From: Epinephelus fuscoguttatus
Lineage: Eukaryota > Chordata > Actinopteri > Perciformes > Serranidae
Assembly: GCF_011397635.1 (NCBI RefSeq)
Contig: NC_064765.1
Location: 34,515,132 to 34,579,131 of the forward strand
Direction of reading: 5' to 3'
Length of the DNA: 64,000 nt
This document shows, in pieces, positions 1 through 11,188 of the stretch; position 1 is the first letter of the stretch; each line of letters begins with the position of its first letter. Under the pieces are notes generated by a model. It searched no databases, was not told the origin of the DNA, and saw only the letters and a list, made by a program, of their open reading frames with translations. The position numbers were made by a program, and so were the translations under genes.

Positions 1-339
1 CGTCTATCTGGGTGATTATCTCACGTGACCCCTTGTAAGGGTCCTGACCCCCAGGTTGGGCACCAGCACTCTAAAGTATCATGTGTTACAGATTGAAAGC
101 GTAGTCTCAATCTAAATGTTCATAGCTTATGTTTAATTAGACACTCTTAGCTAAACATTAGTTTAACACCATGTAGAATTTGTTAATATTATTGGCTTCA
201 AATGCAAACAGCAGGCGCGACTTCTTATCATGACCTTTACATTTTGTTGAATCGCTGTCTCTATCTAATTCAAAAGGTGTAAAAAAAAGTCACGAAGTGA
301 GCACTTTATTGATAACTTTATTCATACATGAATGATCAG
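1..339. other. Intergenic DNA, nothing recognised
   Basis: AT-rich sequence with no open frame worth reporting and no repeat I recognise. Its last 12 bases (328-339) are the left target-site duplication of the SINE that follows. Confidence 0.6.
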
Positions 340-507
340 AGGGCGGCACGGTGGTGTGGTGGTTAGCACTCTCGCCTCACAGCAAGAGGGTTGCCGGTTC
401 GATCCCGGGCGTGGGAGCCCTTCTGTGTGGAGTTTGCATGTTCTCCCCGTGTCAGCGTGGGTTCTCTCCGGGCACTCCGGCTTCCTCCCACAGTCCAAAG
501 ACATGTA

Positions 508-777
508 CAGTACAGGCCAAAAGTTTGGACACACCTTCTCATTCAATGCGTTTTCTTTATTTTCATGACTATTTACATTGTAGATTCTCACTGAAGGCAT
601 CAAAACTATGAATGAACACATGTGGAGTTATGTACTTAACAAAAAAAGGTGAAATAACTGAAAACATGTTTTATATTCTAGTTTCTTCAAAATAGCCACC
701 CTTTGCTCTGATTACTGCTTTGCACACTCTTGGCATTCTCTCCATGAGCTTCAAGAGGTAGTCACCTGAAATGGTTT
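508..777 (+). repeat. Left terminal inverted repeat of the Tc1 element
   Basis: Begins CAGTACAGGCCAAAAG and reads as the reverse complement of 1804-2073 up to the shared AAACC/GGTTT boundary. At 270 bp it is long for a Tc1 element, and it includes an inverted copy of the end of the transposase frame. Confidence 0.93.
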
Positions 778-920
778 CCACTTCACAGGTGTGCCTTATC
801 AGGCTTAATTTAGTGGAATTTCTGTTTTATCAATGGGGTTGGGACCATCAGCTGTGTTGTGCAGAAGTCAGGTTAATACACAGCCGACAGCCCTATTGGA
901 CAACTGTTAAAATTCATATT

Positions 921-1910
921 ATGGCAAGAACCAATCAGCTAACTAAAGAAAAACGAGTGGCCATCATTACTTTAAGAAATGAAGGTCAGTCAGTCCAGAA
1001 AATTGCAAAAACTTTACACATGAGGACCGACCCAGGAAAGGAAGACCAAGAGTCACCTCTGCTTCTGAGGATAAGTTCATCCGAGTCACCAGCCTCAGAA
1101 ATCGCAAGTTAACAGCAGCTCAGATCAGAGACCAGATGAATGCCACACAGAGTTCTAGCAGCAGACCCATCTCTAGAACAACTGTTAAGAGGAGACTGCG
1201 AATCAGGCCTTCATGGTCAAATAGCTGCTAGGAAACCACTGCTAAGGAGAGGCAACAAGCAGAAGAGATTTGTTTGGGCCAAGAAACACAAGGAATGGAC
1301 ATTAGACCAGTGGAAATCTGTGCTTTGGTCTGATGAGTCCAAATTTGAGATCTTTGGTTCCAACCGCCGTGTCTGTGTGAGACGCAGAAAAGGTGAACGG
1401 ATGGATTCCACATGCCTGGTTCCCACTGTGAAGCATGGAGGAGGAGGTGTGATGGTGTGTTTTGCTGGTGACACTGTTGGGGATTTATTCAAAATTGAAG
1501 GCACACTGAACCAGCATGGCTACCACAGCATCCTGCAGCGACATGCCATCCCATCCGGTTTATGCTTAGTTGGACGATCATTTATTTTTCAACAGGACAA
1601 TGACCCCAAACACACCTCCAGGCTGTGTAAGGGCTATTTGACCAAGAAGGAGAGTGATGGAGTGCTGCGGCAGATGACCTGGCCTCCACAGTCACCGGAC
1701 CTGAACCCAATCCAGATGGTTTGGGGTGAGCTGGACCGCAGAGTGAAGGCAAAGGGGCCAACAAGTGCTAAACACCTCTGGGAACTCCTTCAAGACTGTT
1801 GGAAAACCATTTCAGGTGACTACCTCTTGAAGCTCATGGAGAGAATGCCAAGAGTGTGCAAAGCAGTAATCAGAGCAAAGGGTGGCTATTTTGAAGAAAC
1901 TAGAATATAA
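921..1910 (+). pseudogene. Tc1-type transposase, frameshifted
   Basis: The start at 921 reads MARTNQLTKEKR..., the usual beginning of a fish Tc1 transposase with its N-terminal helix-turn-helix DNA-binding region. After about 33 residues the family sequence breaks off: some 20 residues seem to be deleted near 1020 and the frame is lost, ending at a stop near 1110. The correct frame resumes around 1136 and shifts again near 1200. From there to the stop at 1908-1910 the catalytic domain is open and the DDE residues are visible: Asp in WSDESKFEIFG, Asp in QQDNDPKHTS and Glu in the PDLNPIQMVWGEL segment. The last 35 codons and the stop lie in the right inverted repeat. At least two frame lesions make it non-functional, although the catalytic domain is otherwise well kept, which suggests fairly recent decay. 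Confidence 0.9.
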
Positions 1911-2073
1911 AACATGTTTTCAGTTATTTCACCTTTTTTTGTTAAGTACATAACTCTACATGTGTTCATTCATAGTTTTGATGCCTTCAGTGAGAATCTA
2001 CAATGTAAATAGTCATGAAAATAAAGAAAACGCATTAAATGAGAAGGTGTGTCCAAACTTTTGGCCTGTACTG
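1804..2073 (-). repeat. Right terminal inverted repeat of the Tc1 element
   Basis: Reverse complement of 508-777, the same 270 bp long. It starts inside the transposase coding sequence and ends ...GGCCTGTACTG before the flanking TA. Confidence 0.93.
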
Positions 2074-2295
2074 TAGATTGGGGACTAGGTTAATTGATAA
2101 CTCTAAATTGTCCATAGGTGTGAATGTGAGTGTGAATGGTTGTCTGTCTCTATGTGTCAGCCCTGCGATAGTCTGGCGACCTGTCCAGGGTGTACCCTGC
2201 CTCTCGCCCGATGTCAGCTGGGATAGGCTCCAGCCCCCCCGCAACCCTCAAGAGGATGAAGCGGTTAGAAGATGAATGAATGAATGAATGATCAG

Positions 2296-5200
2296 TTGGA
2301 GACAAATACAATGTTAGAAGTTTGTAAAAAAAAAATCAACAAAATAACTGTGGATTTTTGCAAGAGCATTGACAGGGTTTCATGTGTGTTTTTTCCAGAT
2401 GCATTTAGAGACAGGTTTTTTAAAATAATAACAGTGACTGATCCAGATACAGTGAGCTGTGCCCAGGATGAGACAGGTTGGCTCTCTCTGAAGATGTGAA
2501 ATTACAGTTTTCCAAGAGTGACTGGATTTCTCAACAGGCGCTTTTTAAGGCAACTTAACAAAAACACAGAGGGCGCTACATCTGGAATACAGTGTGTCTG
2601 GAAGAGATAACAACAGCCACTCAATGTGACGATGTGAAGATTGTAAAACATGCACACAAACATATGCATGCGCAAACATGTCCATGTGCATAGACATGCA
2701 TGTACTGTTTCCATGTCTATCTCCTCTCCTCTCATTCTTGTTTACTTTGTCCTATTTTTAGCTGCGGCTCGGCTCAAATGCCCTCTGCTGGGCTCATCAA
2801 AGCAGCTCCTTCCTGTTGTCATAGAAATGGGCTGGCATGTCCATTAGCTTCTCCGTCAGCAGGCAGCCCAGATCACACGCACCAGAGGAAGGAGCACAGC
2901 TGTGGGTCAGGTAGATTTATCTGAACAGGTACATCATTTAGACCAGGAGGACACCTAAATCATTTATTAGTTTATTTAATTTGTCATCATTTAATCACAT
3001 ATAGGCAGAAATATCATTTCTCTTGATGTCAATATTTCCAGTTAAGCCCATCACAGTCTTTTATATCCGTGTCTTCCTCTGGATGGACTGTGAGGCTCTT
3101 GTATCACCGTCTGACATGAGAGCAGAGCATTTACATTACAATCATGTCCTCTCCATGTATGACCTTGTGGTGTGAACACCAACAGCGCTCCGGGGAATTA
3201 CACACCTCAGTCAGCCTACTGCTGCTATGGTGCTGCTGGGAAAATTGGTTATTCAGAGGAGCCGCACACTGTGAGTGAATGAGAGGTGTTTCATAACTGC
3301 AATATACTGACTTATATCACCTTTTCTGCATTAAATGTATTCATGACAAGCAAGCAATGCTGTTTATTGCTTAGCAACAAGCACCTCAGAATATACATAA
3401 TGCTTTTAAAAAGTGTTGTAAATGTCAAATGAAGGCCTTAATGCACTCAGGGCTGAGTATATAGAATGGACAAAGCTTAAGGTACAACTTACCTTTTGCA
3501 CAACCCACAACGCATCTGTCTTGATACCTCTTTTATGTTATCAGGCAGCATGGGACACACCGTCTTAACAAGCATAACATAGTGGTGGGCACAAAATGTG
3601 TTAAAATGATGTGCTGGCAACATGAGCACAATACCAGTGACAGTCAGTGAAAGTCTTTTGTAGTGGTGGATGTACAAATTAAATATAAAAAGCAAGAGAG
3701 TGTGCAAAGGATGGGTCAAACAAACTGACTTTTAATGCTGTTTGTGTCCTGTGTAAAACCAAAAGTCAATATAGGCATTGCCGTGCACAGACATTTTACA
3801 GGGACAGGTGCTCAAGTAGGAAAAAAGGGCATTCCTGTGTGCATGCAAAGTTTCTATCTGTCAGCATCAAAGGGTTTCTTGAGCTTGAGGCCTCAGTACA
3901 CAAAGTATATTTATACAGTATTGAGCAGGGAAAATATCTGTCCAGCTACTATATACACCTAGCAGCTGCTACACATACACATTCATTTTCTACATTTATC
4001 ATCATTTATCACCTCTAAACTACAAAGTAGTACATGGTAGTAGCCTGCTTCCAGTTGCAACAATCAGGCTAGGTGCGTTTTCTCCTCACTTTATTTTCCA
4101 ATCCTTTCCTTTGCTCTCCTCTGTTCAGTTTGTTCTGCTCCTCTTCCCATTCTCTTCTCCTCTTCCTTTTTTAAATAGTTGTGCACTAATTCTTATAATT
4201 ATCTTCTAAATAAGCTTTAAATATTGTTTAAGAAACCCAGAGAACAGAAACGTGCAGCCCCGCACTCCTACTCTCCTCCTCTGTGCTTTACTCACCACAG
4301 CCCCAAACAGCATGTCATTTCTGTTAAAAATGAATTCTCAGTAAATGTGATGTGGGAGACATTATATCAAATTGAGTTTGGCTTAAAAAGATGTGCAGAG
4401 GCTGTACAGCAATTTGGCATCTGTCTCTGCTCACACTGGGCAGTTGGTGACCCTGAATCAGGCAGAGAGTTGGAGAATGACTTAGCTTACTTGTTGTCAG
4501 TGATGGGTTATTTCCTAAGTTAGACTGGCTGCACTGTGATGTTTTAGCAGTGGTTTAATTTCACAACATTGACAAACAATGCCAAAGTTTAGGGCAAACA
4601 CTATCGTTACCTGGCTGTCCGTGAAGGCAGATGAGGGAGACGAGGATGCTGTTCTGCAGGGCGTTTGATTTACATGCAGCTGCAACAAGGGAAGTTGAAG
4701 ACGGAGGGACAGGGACTCAACTCAAATAAAATAAGATTCAACTCAACCAAGTATTTTTCTTTCCTAAACCTAAACCATCTGCAACCATTTCACTCCAACA
4801 GTTTGCAATGGACTTTGTGTTGGCACTGTTTTCGTGTTGCCAGCATTGTAATTTTAACATATTCCGTGCCCACCACCACGTAATGCATTGTTTAGAGGTC
4901 ATGTCTGTTTTATGTATTTCTGTGAGACAGTGTTGTATCAGGACAGATTTTATATAGGGAACTAGTGAGTGAAAATTGATTTTTAGGCTCTTTAATGTTT
5001 CATTCAGTGTATAGAAGGCTGGAGGCTTGAGGAATACCACCAACTGCACTACTCCTCAAGGCAAACTCCTCCAGTGCAGAATGATTGATCCAACAGAAAC
5101 CCTGAGGTCACAAAGTTGTGTGTTTTCCTCCATACACAAGCGAGGTGGTGGTGTATCCTGCAGAATTTTATGTAAGATGTGCATCTTGTAAAAATCTCTG

Positions 5201-6000
5201 ACAAACTATACCAAAATAATATCACACTTTAAATCCAGGTTGGCAGTCATTCAGCTGTGGCTGTCATCCCTGAGCATCATACTTGGGATATAAAGTAGAA
5301 GTGATGCAAAGGCAGAACTTTTATCTTTAGTTATATTTCACAATATGAGGAAGAAGAAATCACTTAAAACTACAACGTCAACTAGAAAATGAAACATCTG
5401 AACAAATTGTGGTGTCGCAAAAGCTGATGCTACACTGCATTGCTGGCTTAAATGTGTTAAATGGATTGAAGTTCTTACAACTTTGAGAAGACACTGAAGT
5501 AGTAGGAATAGTTGGAAAACTGGGAATGGATTGAATTAGTATAAATGTCGTTGTTAAGTTGAATAATGCCTATAATGTATGAAAAATTTGGAAAAGTTTA
5601 AGGTTCTTTGAAAAGCTGAACACTGAACTGAATTGCTGACTTTCAAAGTTGTATAATGCCCATAATATATGAAAGATTTGAAACACTGTAGAGTTTGAAG
5701 TATAAATACAGAGGACTTGAATGAAGTTTCTACACTGATAAATTTGGAAGGAGTTGTACGGAGGAATAAGAACAGTAAAGATTTTGTTGAAGAACACAGA
5801 AAGGTGTAAATGCTGCAATGCTTTTTACATTGTAAAAAAAAAAAAAAAACTAAATATGATATAACACGCAGATGTGCAAAATGTGAATCATTGTTTGATA
5901 TATATCTCATAGTGATGAGTGAACTTGTAAATCAAGTCGTTTACTGGGTGGTGTGAATGCTGCCCACCTATTTTCACAGCATTGCCACCAACCTACCAGG
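2296..6000. other. Intergenic DNA, no gene recognised
   Basis: No exon can be supported. It contains CT-rich low-complexity sequence (about 4085-4175) and a degenerate direct repeat of roughly 90-100 bp at about 5550-5720, where the phrase ATAATGCC(T/C)ATAAT(G/A)TATGAAA recurs, followed by an A16 run near 5834. Short open frames here show no family motif. Confidence 0.5.
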
Positions 6001-6246
6001 TACTCCGGCTTCCTCCCACAGTCCAAAGACATGCAGGTTGGGGACAGGTTAACTGGTGACTCTAAATTGTCTGTAGGTGTGAATGTGAGTGTGAATGATT
6101 GTTTGTCTCTATGTGTCAGCCCTGCGATAGTCTGGCGACCTGTCCAGGGCTTGCCTCTTGCCCAATGTCAGCCAGGATAGGCTCCAGCCCCCCCGCGACC
6201 CTCAAGAGGATAAGCGGTTATGAAAATGGATGGATAGATGGATGAA
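6001..6246 (+). mobile_element. 5'-truncated SINE copy
   Basis: Matches the body of the SINE at 340-2283 from the ACTCCGGCTTCCTCCCACAG phrase to the (TGGA)n-like tail; the tRNA-like head is missing. It keeps the uninterrupted junction (gacatgcaggttgggga) that the Tc1 element splits in the first copy. Confidence 0.85.
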
Positions 6247-7582
6247 TGGGTCTGAATAAAGTCCTTATATGATGGATGCAGCCCTTTTCTTTCTGCAGTT
6301 CACCAGCTGCCAGCCTTTGATCAGAAGACCAAAGTTCCATACTTAGGTCGTAACTGAGCCATCTCCATGACATCTGACCATGTGATGTACAGTAGCCGAA
6401 AGCTCTGGAAGATACCTCTAAGTAGACCTTGACTGGAGAATTCAAACTGATGATGCGCATACCTGTGACAATATTTACATTAATTATCTCTCATCAAATA
6501 TGTTAATTACAGTTCAGTCTTTATTGTCATCACAGAACTCGTCAAATATTTTTCTTTTATTATATATATTTTTTTTTTCATTTCTTATTTGCTGTTGTTT
6601 TGATCAATTCATCATTTGAGATGCTTTTTAATAGGCGTGTAATAGAGCAAGTGATTACAATGTAAGCTATAAAGTTTGTACTCTTTGTGAACAGAACACC
6701 TTATGCAACTGTCTGACAGTTAAGAGGACAAAGAATATCAACAGGCTGTCAAACCCAGCACTTTCCCCCTGACTTCACTGACGCAGGCAGAACAGTGAGG
6801 AGCTGTTTCCATAGTAATAACTTCCTACACATCACATAAATTGACAGGACTACTATATTTAATGTGTAGGTGAAGGTCCGATGTTGTCATCTGAACTATA
6901 TTACTGCACTGGAGAACAATCCAAGGCTACAAATGCAACCATAAAAAGGCCAAGAGAGGACTGAAATGCACAAGTGTTTGGGTGTAGTGTCCCTGTACCA
7001 ATATGAAATGTAAGAGCAACACCATATGTGTTATGCCCCAGACTACTGAAATACAATTAATTCATAAATAAATAAACAAATCACATTAATTATACAGCCC
7101 ATTATTTATCAGTTTGAAGCAGACAAAAGCTTTTTTTTTTTTTTTGCTATGAAGTTTTCTGAGTCAGACTCTGTGGAGGGCCGGTGTATTTGTGAATAGT
7201 GAACTGTGACACCACCATGTGGGGAAACCTAAGTAATACAATTGTCACACTTCACTGAGCTGAGCATGCAAATATGTTCACATGCATGACACTCACTTAT
7301 GTATAAGTGAAAAAATTTGTGTTTATTGTTTTTTATATTATATGTTCTGCAACTTAAAAATGACACTGCAGTACCAGGGGAATCACTTTATCCTTAATCA
7401 CCAACATTGCAAACAACTTTGCCTCTAGAAATGAGATGTTTCTGTAGTGCTTGTATGTTTTATGCATTCATTCATTCATCCATTCAGTTCTTCTAGGTGT
7501 TGTAGCCCTCTGTTGGCCTGTCACAAAGACACACATTTATTGCTATGCACTCATAAAGACACATTTATATACATACAGTACT
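6247..7582. other. 3' flank of sdsl
   Basis: Holds the 3' untranslated region of sdsl. On the minus strand, AATAAA signals lie at 7536-7541 (about 45 nt after the stop) and 7322-7327 (about 260 nt after it). I cannot tell which is used. There is a T-rich run near 7131-7145. No other gene is visible. Confidence 0.5.
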
Positions 7583-7686
7583 TTAAGTGTGCAGTTTGTG
7601 TTTGAGGTAGGTCAGTTGCTCCATGTTGACACTGCTGCCACCACACACAATCACCAGCAGGGGGCCCAGCTGAGCTGGCAGCCGAC
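7583..7686 (-). CDS. sdsl: sdsl last coding exon
   Basis: A 104-nt exon reading RLPAQLGPLLVIVCGGSS... and ending HKLHT-stop (TAA, 7585-7583). Contains Cys303. It follows a 918-bp intron that carries a MITE. Confidence 0.95.
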
Positions 7687-10200
7687 CTAGAAAAGTGTGG
7701 TGAAACAAAACTGATGATCTTCTCCAGACATTTGCCCTCATTATAAGGGATTTACTATACATGATAAGTTTCAGCATAAATACCATAGAGATGTCTGTCT
7801 TACCTCCAATATAATGGAACTAGGTGGCACTCGGCTTGTGGTGCTCAAAGCACCAAAAAAAAAACATTTGAAAAACTCAACAGCAATGTCTCTTTCCAGA
7901 AATCATGACCCAGTTACTCAAGATAATCCACTGACCTTGTTGTGAGCAGTTTCATGTAGGAACTATTTTCTTTCTACTGAAGTACACCTGCCAACCCTAT
8001 CACCGCGCACAAGGGAGTGCGTAGTACCTGAGACTCTGGATTTTGTCCATGGATACGTTTTTCTTCTTTGATCTGATTGGTCAGAGGTCAGGGTGTTGAC
8101 AGGTTGTGATCCGATACCCTGAAGTTAACCTGCCCGGTTAGCTGTTCAGCATATGTTGCCATGGTGATTTATCCTAGTAAAAAGAGAACCAGCTTCGTAG
8201 TACTGAAAACCCTGAGAACCCCCAAGTTACCTCGCTAACTCCAAATCCTGCTTCCTAATACAGGCCTCTGGTCATGATTCCTGTAAAGAGACAATGATGT
8301 TGAGTTTTTCAAATGTATTTTTTGGCACCACAAGCTGAGTGCCATCTAGTTCCATTATATTAGAGAGAAGACAGATATGTTCAACACACAACAACTCACA
8401 CCAGAACAATCTAGGTTGATAAATAGCACTACAGGTAAAGGGAAGAATGTGTATTTTTTGATTTGGAGGTGAACTGTCCCATTAATTCCTCTCTTAAACA
8501 CAGTCTCACTGTTGTCAACAAACAGAGGAGTTGTAAATTGAGAGGGTTTAGTACACACATAACAGAAGCATTGTGGTTCATATCTTTGACTCCAGAGTCG
8601 TTACCTTCATCCTGTAATCTGTGTATGAGCCCGCTGTAGACAGCTGCCAGAGCTGCTCCGCATGCCATCTCCACCAGCACACGCTCCTCATCTGCAAGAT
8701 CACGATCACACATACACACACTGAGTTAAAGTAAAACAAAGGCAAAGCCATTATGAAGCCAAGTTTATTATAGCAGCTTATGCTAGCAATTAAAACCAAA
8801 CAGTAACCAGTCAAAGGAAAGTTCCTAGGAATATTACAGTAAAATGCACATTTAAGGAAAAACACACACTCACCCAGGAATGTTTCCACAGCATGCAGAG
8901 CCTGCTGGTCAGTCACAAGTTCAGAAATGACTGTAAGCTCGCTGCACTGGCTGTATTCAAAAGCTTTCTCACAGACTGTCTTTGCTCCGAGACATTTAGC
9001 CTCACTGTGGACAGACAGAGGGGGACGCAGTCAATTTGGTTTCATGAAAAAAACTTAACCCCAGAAAACTTATAAACTCCTTTAACCTCTAACCTGGTGA
9101 TGTCATCCAGGGTGACCACCCTCCCTGCCTTAACCGCAGCGTTGAAACAATCTGCCCCCACTGTCTCCATGGCAATGATGGGTACATCTGTCCAGCCTAC
9201 GTCCTTCAGGCCCTGGATGACGCCACAAAGGAGCCCCCCTCCACCCACGGCCACCAGCACAGCTCCAGGCTTCACACTGGGACCCAGAGAGGCTGCGACC
9301 TCTGAGATCATGGAGGCATGGCCCTGCCTGGGTGTGTGTGTGTGAGAGGAGGGAGTTTGAATGGAAGTTAATATCGCACAGCTTTGTAGTTCATCTATTG
9401 ACATTGCATTTCAGCAGGAAACTTTAAATGTGATGAGTGTTTCTACCAGAGCAGGGGGTGATCGAATGGAGGAACATAGGTGAGTCCTTCAGTTTCTGCC
9501 AGTCTCAGAGCCTCTGCATTGGCATCATCCCAAACCTATGGATAAAAGATTACTACATTTTTTTTCTGTTTATGATCAGCCCATAGCTGATGTCAGTGCT
9601 ACAAAGGGATCACTTGCATATAATTAATATTACACTTTACCTTGCCTATCATCTTGACCGTAGCACCCTGATCCTGGAGTCTCTGAACGACCAGCTGAGG
9701 AGAGGAGGAAGGAACTATGATGGTGGCTGGTACACCCATTTTTCTGGCTACATAGGCGGCAGCCATACCTGCATTACCACCTAAAAAAAGGCATTATATT
9801 ACAGTCACAGTCCCTCGTAGATATTGTATTTTGTAGATTACCATGCAGTGTCACAGCAGAATTGTCACCTGAAGAGCAGACAACTCCTTTGGACTGTCTG
9901 GCAAGCTGCAGGAGATAGCGATGACATGAAAAAGGGCAAGTTAGTTTCTTTTTTCTGACAACTTTTCATATGCCTTTTTACTGAGATCGACACCAGTGTC
10001 TGTTATGATGGAGGTGAAGCAAAAGCAGAGGGCGGAGAGCTCCTACCTGCTTGCAGAGGTGTCCAATGCCACGGATCTTGAAGGAGCCAGAGGGCTGAGA
10101 GTTCTCCATCTTCAGGTACACAGTGGTTCCGACGCGTTTGGACATACTGACGCTCTCAAGCAGCGGTGTGTTCAGGTGGAAATGCTTCTCCATGGTGCAC
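7583..10200 (-). CDS. sdsl: L-serine dehydratase / L-threonine deaminase
   Basis: A cytosolic PLP enzyme that converts L-serine to pyruvate and L-threonine to 2-oxobutyrate, with ammonia released. Eight coding exons with GT-AG junctions join in one frame: 10193-10047, 9905-9869, 9780-9641, 9535-9447, 9327-9094, 9004-8874, 8691-8605 and 7686-7583, in total 322 codons plus a stop; human SDS and SDSL are 328-329 residues. The PLP lysine is Lys39 in PSGSFKIRG. The phosphate-binding glycine loop is SSGGNAG (60-66), a second glycine-rich loop is GGGGLL (166-171), and Cys303 in VIVCGG is the expected cofactor contact. I chose ATG 10193 because a 3' splice site sits at 10200/10201, so an untranslated 5' exon lies further upstream. 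Sequence features mix SDS and SDSL; the Gly at residue 62 fits SDSL, so the symbol is tentative while the family is certain. Confidence 0.95.
7808..8361. mobile_element. MITE with ~100-bp inverted repeats in the last sdsl intron
   Basis: Left arm 7808-7910 and right arm 8270-8361 are near-perfect reverse complements. Outer ends are AATATAATGGAACTAG and CTAGTTCCATTATATT; inner ends are at aatcatgacc and ggtcatgatt. No open frame lies between them, so it is non-autonomous. I did not find a convincing target-site duplication. Confidence 0.85.
8605..8691 (-). CDS. sdsl: sdsl coding exon 7
   Basis: An 87-nt exon with DEERVLVEMACGAALAAVYS. Human homologues have Pro where this protein has Met269 (VE-P-ACGAALA). 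Confidence 0.93.
8874..9004 (-). CDS. sdsl: sdsl coding exon 6
   Basis: A 131-nt exon reading EAKCLGAKTVCEKAFEY... to AVETFL, with donor gtgagt. Corresponds to the family segment after the ITSVAK-like motif. Confidence 0.92.
9094..9327 (-). CDS. sdsl: sdsl coding exon 5
   Basis: A 234-nt exon with QGHASMISEV, the GGGGLLCG loop (166-173) and VPIIAMET, ending DDIT plus two bases. It is the best conserved part of the gene. Confidence 0.95.
9447..9535 (-). CDS. sdsl: sdsl coding exon 4
   Basis: An 89-nt exon reading VWDDANAEAL...TYVPPFDHPLL, ending with two bases of Trp138. PPFDHPLLW is the family motif before the GHAS segment. Confidence 0.93.
9641..9780 (-). CDS. sdsl: sdsl coding exon 3
   Basis: A 140-nt exon from GGNAGMAAAY to VKMIGK, codons 62-108. 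It completes the phosphate-binding loop and covers the small-domain region conserved in fold-type II PLP enzymes. Confidence 0.93.
9869..9905 (-). CDS. sdsl: sdsl coding exon 2
   Basis: A 37-nt exon reading LARQSKGVVCSS plus one base. It is found only by matching the family between acceptor ctgcag and donor gtgaca. It ends inside the phosphate-binding loop. Confidence 0.9.
10047..10200 (-). CDS. sdsl: sdsl first coding exon
   Basis: Seven untranslated bases (10194-10200), then codons 1-49, ending GGHLCKQ-type sequence (GIGHLCKQ) before donor gtagga. Contains the PLP lysine, Lys39. Acceptor is aaattag at 10201. Confidence 0.93.
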
Positions 10201-11092
10201 CTAATTTCACAAAAATGCCCAACACCGCGTTGAGTAGAAAGTTGGGTGTGATGACAACTAAGCAAACAGTGTGCACTGATGAGGACTGTGAAATGGGACT
10301 GAAAGCTCTAAAAAAGCTACTAAGTGGACTTTAAGTAGTAGTAGTAGTAGAAGGCTAAAAGTAGTGAGGATGTTCACATGAGCATAGTTAGGCAGTTCAG
10401 TCATAAAGGTATTTCTTCGAAAAGTCCACAACACTTGTAGCTCACAAATGTTCAAAAAGACATCTGAGAATAATCATTGGCTAACTGGGCACTGTTTCTG
10501 GAAAGACACATTTTCACTCATGCCACCGGGGTACTGGCGGCAGACATGTCTCAGACAACCAAAACAATGTCACGTTACATGGTAAGATTTATAAGCTATT
10601 TATCATATCAAAATGTAACTTATTTTGCACCGAACATTTGTTTTTAATTTAACGTGTTCTTAAGGCGAAAGCGAACCTAGCAGGTTGAACTACAATGATT
10701 GAGTGACGCAGCAAATTCTTATGAATACAATGATATACAGTACATGACGTATAGTGAGTTGCAATGTGAACCAATGTAATGACGTAACATTAGCTTGTAC
10801 TGTACGTCATTAGGTGACAGCGTATTTTAAAGTATTAAATGCTGACTTACGTTTGGTTAAAACGTCGTGTTGAACGAGCCTCTGACCATTAAATGCTACG
10901 GTAGTTTATTCTATACAAACTGTATCATGTTTTCAGTGTATGCTACATCATGCTGTATATGGAGCTAGCACGTAGCAGACTAGCGTCACGGGACAAAAAC
11001 CGACAAAAACACATGAAACAGCGTCAAACCAGAAAAATACTATCACTTCCGGTTGTTACTTCAAAATAAATGTGCGACTTGATACACTTCTG

Positions 11093-11188
11093 TAGTAGCA
11101 GTAGTAGTACCATAGACTGTATAAAAATAAGTAGTAGTAGTAGTAATACTTGCTGCTACTACTACTACTACTGCTACTACTAATAATA
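11093..11188. repeat. Inverted triplet repeats (GTA)n / (TAC)n
   Basis: Two (GTA)n-like runs (11093-11109 and 11131-11143) face a (CTA)n run (11154-11182) on the same strand. The runs are complementary and could fold into a hairpin or cruciform. Confidence 0.7.

Larger units (their letters stand above)
508..2073 (+). mobile_element. Tc1/mariner DNA transposon
   Basis: A 1,566-bp element bounded by TA dinucleotides (506-507 and 2074-2075), the target-site duplication of Tc1/mariner elements. Its ends are long inverted repeats of equal length (270 bp each). The interior encodes a Tc1-type DDE transposase broken by frameshifts, so this copy cannot make its own transposase. It lies inside a SINE, so it inserted after that SINE. 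Confidence 0.95.
340..2283 (+). mobile_element. tRNA-headed SINE, split by a Tc1 insertion
   Basis: The head (340-505) has pol III A-box-like (352-362, TGGTGTGGTGG) and B-box (396-406, GGTTCGATCCC) motifs. The body resumes at 2074 after the Tc1 element and ends in a (TGAA)n tail. A 12-bp direct repeat, atgaatgatcag, flanks the whole unit at 328-339 and 2284-2295, as expected for a retroposed element. Four more copies of the family are in the window (6001, 33051, 40343 and 61583). I do not assign a formal family name. Confidence 0.85.

Noticed and set aside
352..420. tRNA gene
   Set aside because: A- and B-box motifs are present but belong to the SINE head; the cloverleaf is degraded and the same head recurs at 33051.
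2398..2449. A possible small plus-strand exon between ttttttccag and gtgagc
   Set aside because: It has splice-like borders, but I could not match the reading (DAFRDRFFKIITVTDPDT) to a family and found no neighbouring exons.
5554..5910. Minus-strand open frame of 118 codons
   Set aside because: Phe/Ser-rich translation of AT-rich, internally repeated DNA with no motif.
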